Shown here piece by piece: positions 1-4,921 of a DNA stretch of 5,186 nt. The notes under the pieces were generated by a model, which saw only the letters and a list, made by a program, of their open reading frames with translations, searched no databases and was not told the origin of the DNA. Source of the DNA: Cyanobacteria bacterium M_surface_7_m2_037. GTDB lineage: Bacteria > Cyanobacteriota > Cyanobacteriia > PCC-6307 > Cyanobiaceae. Both the position numbers and the translations under genes were made by a program. Where the stretch lies: the NCBI GenBank assembly GCA_016882585.1, contig VGPP01000119.1, positions 1 to 5,186 of the forward strand, in the 5' to 3' direction. Every line of letters begins with the position of its first letter. Within the stretch, counting starts at the first letter, position 1.

Positions 1-110
1 AGCTGCCCCGGGTGCTGCAGCGGCTCACCGCCCGCGATGCCCTGCTTTGGAACACCATGGTGGGCATCACCATCGCAGCGGCGGCGCTGCGATGGGCCTT
101 ACATCGCTGA
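1..110 (+). CDS. C-terminal end of a membrane protein (partial)
   Basis: An open frame enters from the left edge (first full codon at base 3) and ends with TGA at 108-110, giving 35 residues. The tail has a basic, leucine-rich stretch (LPRVLQRLTARDALLW) followed by a hydrophobic alanine/isoleucine segment (about residues 17-29) and a short basic end (RWALHR). That is what the last transmembrane helix of an inner-membrane protein with a positively charged cytoplasmic tail looks like. It lies 21-24 bases upstream of the next small membrane protein on the same strand, so the two may be co-transcribed. The start and most of the protein are outside the window and the family cannot be named. The alternative, a chance open frame, is possible given the short length. 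Confidence 0.5.
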   Translation, partial: LPRVLQRLTARDALLWNTMVGITIAAAALRWALHR

Positions 111-134
111 GAGCAGGAGAGTGCACAGGGGGTG

Positions 135-305
135 ATGGAGCAGCTGAACTGGGGCACCGTGCAGCTGGGGTTGTTTGCCTTGGCCTTTGGCGGATTGCAG
201 ATCTGGTGGATCGGCAGCACCCTGCGCCGCCAACGGCTGCCCCGGCCGCTCAGCGAGGCTGAGTTCCGCCGCCGCTTGGAGAGGATCTGGCACAAGCAGA
301 CCTGA
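135..305 (+). CDS. small single-span membrane protein, 56 aa
   Basis: It encodes 56 residues. An N-terminal hydrophobic segment (about residues 8-28, including LGLFALAFGG and IWWIG) is followed by a strongly basic tail with many Arg (RRQR, FRRRLERIW). This predicts one membrane span with the C-terminus in the cytoplasm by the positive-inside rule. A GTG at 132-134 lies directly before the ATG in the same frame. A purine-rich AGGAGA (115-120) is 11 nt before the GTG and 14 nt before the ATG, and an AGGGGG run ends at 132, so either codon may start the protein. It probably forms a unit with the partial membrane gene before it. I recognise the general type (short cyanobacterial membrane proteins of unknown role) but no named family. 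It ends 19 bases from the stop of the convergent gene. Confidence 0.6.
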   Translation: MEQLNWGTVQLGLFALAFGGLQIWWIGSTLRRQRLPRPLSEAEFRRRLERIWHKQT

Positions 306-324
306 GTGCTAAGCGTGGCTCCAA

Positions 325-474
325 TCACGAGCGGTTCACGCCCTTCCAGATCCACCAGAGCACCACGGCCAGGATCGCCCAGGGCAACAGGGCCCGCAGC
401 AGCACCAGTGCTCCAAGCACCACCAACGCCGAAATGGCGGCGCGCTTGGTGAGTGTTTTGGCGTCGTCGGTCAT
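325..474 (-). CDS. small single-span membrane protein, 49 aa
   Basis: It encodes 49 residues starting MTDDAKTLTKRAA. A short acidic then basic N-terminus is followed by a long hydrophobic stretch (about residues 13-44, LVVLGALVLLRALLPWAILAVVLWW) with one internal Arg and a Pro, then a basic end (WKGVNRS). The stretch is long enough for one long helix or a tight hairpin. The frame continues upstream to 534, but the extra residues (rich in Arg, Pro and Cys) are unlike a membrane protein N-terminus, so I chose the ATG at 472-474. No clear Shine-Dalgarno precedes either start. The intrinsic terminator at 629-654 on the same strand separates it from the upstream metal operon, so it should have its own promoter in 475-628. 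The start choice and lack of a family name limit confidence. Confidence 0.6.
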   Translation of the reverse strand: MTDDAKTLTKRAAISALVVLGALVLLRALLPWAILAVVLWWIWKGVNRS

Positions 475-628
475 GTACTGCCAACGAGGGATCAGGGCCA
501 TGGAGCAGCGTGGTGCGCGGGACCGGAGCATCATCGGTAGCGCAGACCCCTTCAGGAGCAGATCCAGCGTTCAGGAGCCCTTGGGGCACCGCACGAGGTT
601 GTGTGCTGCCCAGCCACGGAATCACACC

Positions 629-654
629 AAAAACCCCCGAGCAGCGCCCGAGGG
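629..654 (-). terminator. intrinsic terminator, minus strand
   Basis: Read on the minus strand, CCCTCGGG and CTCGGGGG form an 8-bp stem around a 5-base loop (CGCTG), with two G-T wobbles that are only valid in this direction. The stem is followed at once by five T and then GG. The opposite strand would have C-A mismatches and no T-run, which fixes the orientation. It sits 402 bases past the stop codon of the outer-membrane gene at 1056, with no confident gene between, and shields the small membrane gene at 325-474 from read-through. Confidence 0.75.
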
Positions 655-890
655 TCATGGACAAATCAACATTCCAATGGCAAGGGTTGGTTGAAGCTGC
701 TGGCGTTGGCGCCTGGGGCCGAACGTTCCAGGTGTGGGCTCTTGGTTCTCCTGGGGCACCTCAGGCGGTGCAAACGGAGTGTCGATCAGTCAGGCGCACG
801 AGGTGAGACACAGCGGCGAGGGCTGCTCTCTTGCCCGGCTGAACGACCCGCCCACGGTTGGGTGAAGACTGTTGGAGCAGGGGCCTGCAG

Positions 891-932
891 TCAGCGTTGC
901 TTCGATGCGTGCTGCGGTGGGCTGTCAGCCAT
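891..932 (-). CDS. possible 13-codon small ORF with strong RBS
   Basis: On the minus strand a GGGAGGAG sequence (complement of 939-946) precedes an ATG (930-932) by about 8 bases from the GGAGG core, which is a near-ideal Shine-Dalgarno. The ORF reads MADSPPQHASKQR and stops at TGA (891-893). It lies about 120 bases past the stop of the outer-membrane gene and before the terminator at 629-654. It could be a real small protein, a leader peptide, or the start of a gene broken by a frameshift; the following frames show no recognisable protein. The RBS is the only support, so this is tentative. Confidence 0.2.
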   Translation of the reverse strand: MADSPPQHASKQR

Positions 933-1055
933 GGTTGGCTCCTCCCTGGGTTGATGGCTGCAGCATCGCCACACCCCAAGAGGCAGGGCAATCGGGATTT
1001 ACACGCATTGCCTTTGCTGCCAAGGAGGAGCAAGTTGGTGGGTTTGGCCCAGCGT

Positions 1056-2009
1056 CTAGAAGCTGAAGCTGATGCCTGTGCCGATGTGGTGCTGCCAGCC
1101 CACGCCCCAGCCTTCACCTCCCTGGCTGCTGTAGATCGGCTTCCAGTGGGCAAACACCACCACCGAGTTGGCCAGGGGATACTCCAGCTCGATTTCTCCA
1201 CCCCAATCGGTTCGGAACGGCAAGCCGGCATAGGAGCCGGGGCTGTAGAAGCGTGGACCGGCTGAGAGGGTGATATTTAACAGGTCGATATTGAAGCCAA
1301 GACCCAACCAAGGATCGGTGTAATTGCCCAGATATGTGCCTTCGCTTTCCCAGCCTGTTCTGTTTTCAAGCGAGAGGAAGACCCCATCCACGATCGATTC
1401 AAGGCCATCCCCCAGGGCAAAGTTCACATCGCCATCTCCCAGCGCCCAGATCGCTTGAACTCCCAGCTCATTCTTCAGCCCAGCCACGTCATCGCCTTGG
1501 CTGCCGGTGACGTAGTAAGGCCACCAGGTAAGAGATACCTCAACGCGATCATTCGGTTGATAGCGCGCCTGGAGATACCCCTTCACATCGGTGCGGCGAT
1601 AGGGGCTGCCGTCGGAATGGCTATCGCTGTGATGCCCTCCGTGATCCCCGTCGTGGTGTTCTCCGTGGTGATCACCATGACCGTCCACATGCACGCGCCC
1701 GTAGAAGTGTTCGGCTTCACCCCACACCAGGGCAGGCCCCAACTGGGCTTCGATGGCAAAACTGCCTTCGTTATCGAGGCCCCATTCAAAGACGGCGCCG
1801 AACAGGCCGTCCAGGGCGTAGTGGCGCGGCTGCCCTTCCAGGTTGTTCTCCAGCCCTGCGTGGCCCTCGATCGTGATCAACGGTCGAACGCGAAATTCGC
1901 CTGGAGCGAGTTCTTCGCCGCCTGCGGTGGCATGGGCCCAGGTTGGACTTGGTGAGGCGCCCGCGGCCAGGCAGGCCATTGCGACGAGAATCGTGTGTCG
2001 TTTGCTCAT
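1056..2009 (-). CDS. secreted His-rich outer-membrane beta-barrel-like protein
   Basis: It encodes 317 residues. Residues 1-25 form a typical signal peptide (MSKRHTILVAM, then an Ala/Gly core ending PTWA before HATAG). The rest is rich in alternating aromatic and polar strands (for example FAIEAQLG, VEVSLTWWPYYV, IDLLNITLSAGPRFY, GGEIELEYPLA, VVVFAHWKPIY). It ends in ISFSF, and a terminal Phe is the known outer-membrane barrel assembly signal, so I predict an outer-membrane barrel. Residues 101-131 carry 11 His mixed with Asp/Glu, in doublets such as DHHGEHHDGDHGGHH, a probable Zn/Ni/Cu-binding loop. The start at 2007-2009 is favoured over upstream codons because it gives the signal peptide and overlaps the stop of the metal-binding protein gene as ATGA, which implies translational coupling. 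The role in metal capture or passage is inferred. The exact family was not identified; a MetA-type (phenol degradation) barrel family is one candidate. Confidence 0.85.
   Translation of the reverse strand: MSKRHTILVAMACLAAGASPSPTWAHATAGGEELAPGEFRVRPLITIEGHAGLENNLEGQPRHYALDGLFGAVFEWGLDNEGSFAIEAQLGPALVWGEAEHFYGRVHVDGHGDHHGEHHDGDHGGHHSDSHSDGSPYRRTDVKGYLQARYQPNDRVEVSLTWWPYYVTGSQGDDVAGLKNELGVQAIWALGDGDVNFALGDGLESIVDGVFLSLENRTGWESEGTYLGNYTDPWLGLGFNIDLLNITLSAGPRFYSPGSYAGLPFRTDWGGEIELEYPLANSVVVFAHWKPIYSSQGGEGWGVGWQHHIGTGISFSF
1617..1691 (-). other. His/Asp-rich metal-binding loop coding segment
   Basis: This segment codes residues 107-131 of the outer-membrane protein: ten His plus six acidic residues, mostly as HH doublets separated by Gly/Asp/Glu. 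It lies between two strand-like segments (HFYGRVH before, KGYLQARYQ after), so it should be a loop of the barrel. Such loops bind Zn, Ni or Cu ions in ZnuA, ZIP and CDF proteins. Here the loop is in the barrel partner, while the neighbouring ZnuA-like protein has none. Confidence 0.75.
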
Positions 2010-2902
2010 CGAATCGCGGCCCATTGTTGTTGCAGTGCAGATGCCGTTTGTTGATCGCAACGGCCCCCTTGCGCGGTCACGAAGGTGCACACGTTGGCGG
2101 TGGCGGTTTGGATCAGTGATTGGCCTGGTGCCTGGCCATCGGCGAACAGCGGTTGTTTGGCGATGGCCACACCGCTCACGGAGCTGATCCGCCGCAACGT
2201 TTTCGACGGCGGCAACGCCTCGGCAAAGATGACCTTGGTGCCCGACTTGCGGATGGCGGCGCTGATGGCGGCCAAGCTCGAGGGCCGCAGCGTTCCGCCT
2301 GTTGCGAAGGTGTCGAGCACGGGGAGCTCTCGGATGCCGTAGCGGCTGGCGAAGGCCGAAAACGCCCGGTGCTCACTCACCAACACCCGTTGTGCCGTTG
2401 GCACGGTCTGCAGCTGTTGTGCGCTCCAGCTGCCCAGTTGGTTGAGCACGGCTTGCATGGCCTGGCTGCGTCGTTGGAGAGCGGGGCCCTGTGCGCTGCC
2501 CAGCACGGGCTTCAGAGCTGAAGCCGTTGCCTGAACCATGGCGCTGGTCAGGGCTGGGTCGTGCCAGACATGGGGATCGAGTGCTTTGTTGCGCGGCACA
2601 GCCCGCTCAGCCACCGGCACCACAGGGGCACTGACGCGAATGCGTTGCATCGCCGGCGTGAGGTTGTACCCGTTCATCAGCACAAGCCGAGCGGAGCTCA
2701 GGGCTTGCCGATCGGATCCGCGCAAGGCGACGCCATGGGGATCAGCTCCAGGTGGAATCAGGCAGGTCACGCGAGCGGCGCCCTGCACAAGCGATCGGGT
2801 GATATCGCAGAGCACGCCATCCACGGCCACCACCAAGGGTGGCGGTGGTGCTGCAGCCATGAGAAGGCCCGCAAGGGCACCTGCAGCCATCAAGTCCAGC
2901 AT
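2006..2902 (-). CDS. ZnuA-like periplasmic metal-binding protein (cluster A-I SBP)
   Basis: It encodes 298 residues, the usual length for this family, which binds Zn or Mn in the periplasm and delivers it to an ABC permease. Family features in order: hydrophobic N-terminus (to about residue 18), DPHG with H56, DPHVWHDP with H111, SEHRAF with H178, IFAEALPPSKTL (223-236) and FADG with D255. H56, H111, H178 and D255 match the four-ligand site. His rather than Glu at the third position is the zinc-type pattern (Mn-type proteins such as PsaA have Glu). Two Cys pairs (32/47 and 272/282) may form disulfides. The His-rich loop of many ZnuA proteins is missing. The stop overlaps the start of the barrel gene (ATGA). 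Odd points: the signal peptide has no Lys/Arg before its core, no RBS is visible, and no ATPase or permease gene is in the window. The specific metal is inferred; zinc is most likely. Confidence 0.88.
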   Translation of the reverse strand: MLDLMAAGALAGLLMAAAPPPPLVVAVDGVLCDITRSLVQGAARVTCLIPPGADPHGVALRGSDRQALSSARLVLMNGYNLTPAMQRIRVSAPVVPVAERAVPRNKALDPHVWHDPALTSAMVQATASALKPVLGSAQGPALQRRSQAMQAVLNQLGSWSAQQLQTVPTAQRVLVSEHRAFSAFASRYGIRELPVLDTFATGGTLRPSSLAAISAAIRKSGTKVIFAEALPPSKTLRRISSVSGVAIAKQPLFADGQAPGQSLIQTATANVCTFVTAQGGRCDQQTASALQQQWAAIR

Positions 2903-2910
2903 CGCTTTGT

Positions 2911-2925
2911 GAACGATAACGGTTC
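2911..2925. promoter_or_regulatory. possible Fur-family (Zur-like) operator before the metal operon
   Basis: GAACGATAACGGTTC is an imperfect 15-bp palindrome (GAAC..GTTC arms, with matching bases either side of the centre), AT-richer than its surroundings and containing GATAAC, a core seen in many Fur/Zur sites. It lies 9-23 bases upstream of the metal-binding protein start codon. The minus-strand GTTATC inside it could serve as a -10 element, so a bound repressor would block transcription. Zur control of zinc-uptake genes is established in cyanobacteria; applying it here is inference, as two of the seven base pairs fail. Confidence 0.4.
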
Positions 2926-2928
2926 TCA

Positions 2929-3399
2929 GTGCATGCTGCTTCGCTCGGCTGCCGCGCCCTCGTCCGTGAGGGCTTGGGCGCCGGCCATGGCATCGATGTC
3001 GACCTGGGTCTGGCCCATGAATCAGCCCTCAAGGGAGCCGAAACCGATGCCACCAAGCGAGCCCTGATGACCTTTGGCAATCCCTTTGGCCTGGCCCTCT
3101 ACGACAAGCAACAGCGCCAAGTGAGCAGCTCAGCTGCTGCCACCACCCCGGCACCCGTGGCCAACGGAGCCAACCATCCCAGTTCTGGGATGCCTGATGC
3201 TCCCCTTCAACCTGCCGCCATCTCCCGGCTACAGGAGCAGATCAAGGCTCTGCCCCCTGCTCAACTCGACGCCTTCTCTAAGGGCTTTCGCGCTGTCTTC
3301 CAGGTGCCTGATGCCGTGCCCTCCCTGGCGGGGTTGATCACCACAAGCCGCCATCAGCGCTGGATTGAGGGCTTCCTGGCGGAGGCGGCTTCCGCCTGA
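2929..3399 (+). pseudogene. Rad52-family DNA repair protein, 5'-truncated remnant
   Basis: The open frame (first possible start GTG at 2929, in-frame stop TAA at 2917) encodes 156 residues. Residues 12-60 match the end of the Rad52-family single-strand annealing core: VREGLGAGHG, then AHESALKGAETDATKRAL and FGNPFGLALYDK. Residues 102-152 form a second conserved-looking helical segment (LPPAQLDAFSKGFRAVF, then HQRWIEGFLAEA). In intact family members roughly 90-110 further residues precede this, including the first DNA-binding strands. Here they are replaced by the metal operon promoter, so the protein cannot be a working annealing protein. G36, where Glu is usual (LKEAETDA), and T42, where a hydrophobic residue is usual, fit decay. 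The reading frame and stop are otherwise intact, so the loss may be recent. An intact copy elsewhere or use as a short protein is possible. Confidence 0.75.
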
Positions 3400-3444
3400 T
3401 CCATGGATTCTGCCTACTGTTGGCATGGCGACGGGGTTTCTGCC

Positions 3445-3684
3445 ATGCCGACACCAAGCCATCTGGATTGGGCCGATTGCCCGGCTGTGGAACAGGATCC
3501 GCAGCGCGTCAGCGGCGCCTGGGTGTTCCGCGGCACCCGGATTCCCGTGGCGGCGCTCTTCGAGAACCTGGAGGACGGCGTTTCCCTGGTGGAGTTCGTG
3601 GAACTCTTCCCTGGGGTGAGTGCAGCACAGGCCCGCCAAGTGCTCGAGCACGCCGCCAGAAGTACGGCCGTGGTCCTGGCGTAG
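3445..3684 (+). CDS. DUF433 family antitoxin
   Basis: It encodes 79 residues. The DUF433 core covers about residues 20-72: RVSGAWVFRGTRIPVAALFE, then LEDGVSLVEFVELFPGVS and AQARQVLEHAARS. This matches the family pattern of a GTRIPV turn followed by a G-(hydrophobic)-EF/I-P-G-(L/V) helical unit. DUF433 proteins are DNA-binding-like antitoxins that neutralise the PIN-like nuclease encoded next to them and probably repress their own operon. I chose the ATG at 3445 because it gives the usual family length. An earlier ATG at 3403, 3 bases past the rad52 remnant stop, would add 14 residues (MDSAYCWHGDGVSA) not typical of the family. No strong RBS precedes either. The stop TAG overlaps the toxin GTG by one base, so the pair should be translated together. 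Confidence 0.85.
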   Translation: MPTPSHLDWADCPAVEQDPQRVSGAWVFRGTRIPVAALFENLEDGVSLVEFVELFPGVSAAQARQVLEHAARSTAVVLA

Positions 3685-4004
3685 TGCGCATCCTGTTTGA
3701 TCAGGGGACACCAGCTCCTCTGCGGCGATGGCTGAGTGCCCATCAGGTCAGCACCGCTTACGAGCAGGGCTGGTCAACCGTGACCAACGGCGATCTGATT
3801 CGCCTGGCTGAGCAACAGGGCTACGAACTGCTGATCACCACGGACACCAACCTGCGCTATCAGCAGAATCTGCAATCCCGCACCATCGCAATCCTGGTGC
3901 TCTCCACCACCAGCTGGCCGCGGATCAAAGCAGCAGCCGATCAGGTGGTGGATGTGGTGGCTGATCTGGCGCCCGGGGATTACTGCGAGCTCCGTATTCC
4001 CTGA
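3684..4004 (+). CDS. DUF5615 PIN-like toxin
   Basis: It encodes 106 residues and is the toxin partner of the DUF433 protein. DUF5615 is a PIN-like fold, and related PIN toxins are Mg-dependent ribonucleases. Visible family features are ILFDQGTP at the N-terminus with D6 as the first acidic site, STVTNGDLIRLA (31-42) with D37, and LLITTDTNLRYQQNL (49-63) with D54 followed by the YQQNL signature, then a hydrophobic IAILVL strand (68-73). The start is GTG at 3684-3686, sharing its first base with the antitoxin TAG. No longer in-frame start fits because MRILFD is the normal first strand. All acidic positions expected for the family are present, so it is probably functional. The RNA target is not predictable from sequence. 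Confidence 0.85.
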   Translation: MRILFDQGTPAPLRRWLSAHQVSTAYEQGWSTVTNGDLIRLAEQQGYELLITTDTNLRYQQNLQSRTIAILVLSTTSWPRIKAAADQVVDVVADLAPGDYCELRIP

Positions 4005-4025
4005 TCAGCCCAACGGGAGCAGCAG

Positions 4026-4048
4026 AAAAGGCCGGCCAGCGGCCGGCC
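4026..4048 (-). terminator. GC-rich hairpin terminator after the 97-aa gene
   Basis: GGCCGGCC (4030-4037), a 3-base loop and GGCCGGCC (4041-4048) make a perfect 8-bp stem. On the minus strand it is followed by TTTTC, and it begins 12 bases past the stop of the minus-strand gene at 4060. The plus strand, 25 bases past the toxin stop, lacks a clear T-run (CTGCCTT), so it may act weakly in that direction too, between two convergent genes. Confidence 0.65.
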
Positions 4049-4059
4049 CTGCCTTCAGC

Positions 4060-4353
4060 TCACCTGAGCCCTGCGGCTGCAGCAGCCTGATGAGCGGCCA
4101 CCTCAGCCTCCTGATCGGCTTCGATGGCCTGATCAATGGCCTCCACCCGGGCGAGGAACCCAGCCATCGCTGGCAGCAACTCCTCCTCGAGCAGGGTGAT
4201 CTCCTCCTCCCCATAGGGGTGATCAATCCAGGGCCTCGGGATCAAGACCCCCTTGGCGGCGTGGGTGGCAAGGATCCACTCCACGGCCCGATAGCAGGAC
4301 TCCACCAGACCAACCGGATCCTCGGGGCCATACCCCAGGACATGCGTAGCCAT
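4060..4353 (-). CDS. unrecognised 97-aa soluble protein
   Basis: It encodes 97 residues from ATG at 4351-4353, preceded by CAGGT about 6 bases upstream. The frame stays open back to a TTG at 4413, which would add 20 residues. The N-terminal half (MATHVLGYGPEDPVGLVESC, then YRAVEWILATHAAKGVLIPRP) looks like a compact alpha/beta fold. A WIDHPYGEEEITLLEEELLP segment follows, and the C-terminal 30 residues are an acidic, Ala-rich helix (VEAIDQAIEADQEAEVAAH). The protein is acidic with no signal peptide or membrane span, so cytoplasmic. I do not recognise the family. Its residue make-up and the terminator 12 bases downstream support a real gene. It converges on the toxin-antitoxin pair and could belong to the same accessory cluster, but there is no direct link. 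Confidence 0.6.
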   Translation of the reverse strand: MATHVLGYGPEDPVGLVESCYRAVEWILATHAAKGVLIPRPWIDHPYGEEEITLLEEELLPAMAGFLARVEAIDQAIEADQEAEVAAHQAAAAAGLR

Positions 4354-4653
4354 AACGACCTGACGCCCTACGGCGCAGCGACGGGACGCCTCAAGGACCG
4401 CCTCGCCAGTCAAGGGGCGAGTCCATCAGCCAATGCGCGGTGAGCACCGGCGCAGCCGGGGCGATCGCGCCACACCAACCAGTCAGCTCGCCTCGCGCAG
4501 CCCTTGACCAGGGGCGATCCTGGAGGTGCCCGGCGCGGCGCTTCTTGCGGTGCGTCTTGAGCCGGTGGGGTGTATCTGGCGGACTGCTCAACCCTCCACC
4601 GGCCTGGGGACAGGTCAGGGAAGCATCCACTCACAGCAGGCGCCTGAGGTCGT
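4354..4653. other. 300-nt gap with a HIP1 site and no clear gene
   Basis: No convincing gene is visible. Two overlapping minus-strand ORFs of 79 and 93 codons cross this stretch in different frames. The first (4391-4630) has a basic patch (RLKTHRKKRRAGH) and only a weak RBS; the second is Pro/Arg/Ala-rich. Neither resembles a known protein, and they could be the worn remains of a gene or transposase. The palindrome GCGATCGC (4461-4468) is the HIP1 octamer typical of many cyanobacterial genomes. Confidence 0.5.
4461..4468. repeat. HIP1 octamer palindrome
   Basis: GCGATCGC is the highly iterated palindrome 1 of cyanobacteria, which is strongly over-represented in many of their genomes. One copy in a GC-rich window could arise by chance, so it only modestly supports the organism call. 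Confidence 0.6.
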
Positions 4654-4914
4654 TTACGCACAGGCGTAGCGAGCAGAGCGCCGCCGTCCAAGGGGCTCGA
4701 TCCATTCGTTGAGGATCTGCCGGTGCCTCATGACGCGGCCAGGGATCCTGCAGCCCAGATTCACTTGGCCCTCATCGATCAGGCGGCCTAGGCGCAACGC
4801 CAAAGCTTCTTCGTGCCGGGCGAATGAGTCCTGATGCGCTGCGATCCAGGCCATCTCACGTTCCGTGATGACGCCTGTAGCCAGGGACTCAAGGAAGACC
4901 TCTCCGACGGACAT
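4654..4914 (-). CDS. small cyanobacterial-type soluble protein, 86 aa
   Basis: It encodes 86 residues. The sequence is largely helical: VGEVFLESLATGVITEREMAW is followed by IAAHQDSFARHEEALALRLG and RLIDEGQVNLGCRIP, and the basic C-terminus is EPLGRRRSARYACA. The pattern of a short helix, T-G-x-I-T, an aromatic-containing helix, then R-L-G-R-L-I/L-D-E-G is one I associate with small conserved proteins of unknown role in marine and freshwater Synechococcus. No signal peptide or membrane span is seen, so it is cytoplasmic. ATG at 4912-4914 is the only sensible start. No Shine-Dalgarno precedes it (the leader is CATTTCTCTC), and a 20-bp palindrome begins 7 bases upstream, so expression is probably controlled there. 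Possible roles include a small regulator, but no helix-turn-helix is evident. Confidence 0.7.
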   Translation of the reverse strand: MSVGEVFLESLATGVITEREMAWIAAHQDSFARHEEALALRLGRLIDEGQVNLGCRIPGRVMRHRQILNEWIEPLGRRRSARYACA

Positions 4915-4921
4915 GAGAGAA

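Larger units (their letters stand above)
475..1055. other. gene-poor region between small membrane gene and metal operon
   Basis: About 580 bases with no convincing protein gene on either strand. Several ORFs over 100 codons overlap here in different frames, but their translations are Arg/Ser/Gly/Pro/Cys-rich, have no recognisable domain, and contradict one another. What can be supported is a minus-strand intrinsic terminator (629-654) and a 13-codon ORF with a good ribosome binding site (891-932, minus). Minor repeats are TTCAGGAGC at 551-559 and 570-578, and TGGGGCACC at 582-590 and 752-760. The stretch 655-1055 would be transcribed as the long 3' end of the metal operon unless an earlier terminator exists. 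I saw no tRNA, tmRNA, RNase P or SRP RNA signature. Confidence 0.6.

Noticed and set aside
657..803. Plus-strand ORF beginning MDKSTFQWQGLVEAAG, with a neighbouring frame reading WFSWGTSGGANGV, suggestive of a frameshifted small gene or peptide precursor.
   Set aside because: There is no RBS, no known family, and the start lies on the far side of a minus-strand terminator; the protein-like look may be chance in GC-rich DNA.
858..1265. 135-codon plus-strand ORF with an AAGGAGG sequence nearby (1022-1028).
   Set aside because: It overlaps the C-terminal end of the barrel gene on the other strand and its translation has no recognisable domain; the AAGGAGG lies inside it, not before its start.
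1455..1955. A 166-codon plus-strand ORF antisense to the barrel protein gene.
   Set aside because: It mirrors the His/Asp-rich coding strand, has no RBS or recognisable domain, and the opposite strand has a signal peptide, an operon overlap and barrel features.
2120..2521. Plus-strand ORFs of up to 133 codons opposite the ZnuA-like gene, and others at 2538-3067.
   Set aside because: These are shadows of the minus-strand gene; the conserved metal-ligand motifs fix the true strand and frame.
3383..3397. Perfect 6-bp hairpin AGGCGG-CTT-CCGCCT at the end of the rad52 remnant.
   Set aside because: No T-run follows on either strand, so it is not an intrinsic terminator; short GC hairpins are expected by chance at this base composition.
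3420..4004. A 194-codon ORF in the toxin frame that would start inside the antitoxin gene.
   Set aside because: The upstream residues are Arg/Gly/Pro-rich and overlap the well-supported antitoxin in another frame; the family N-terminus MRILFD begins at the GTG at 3684.
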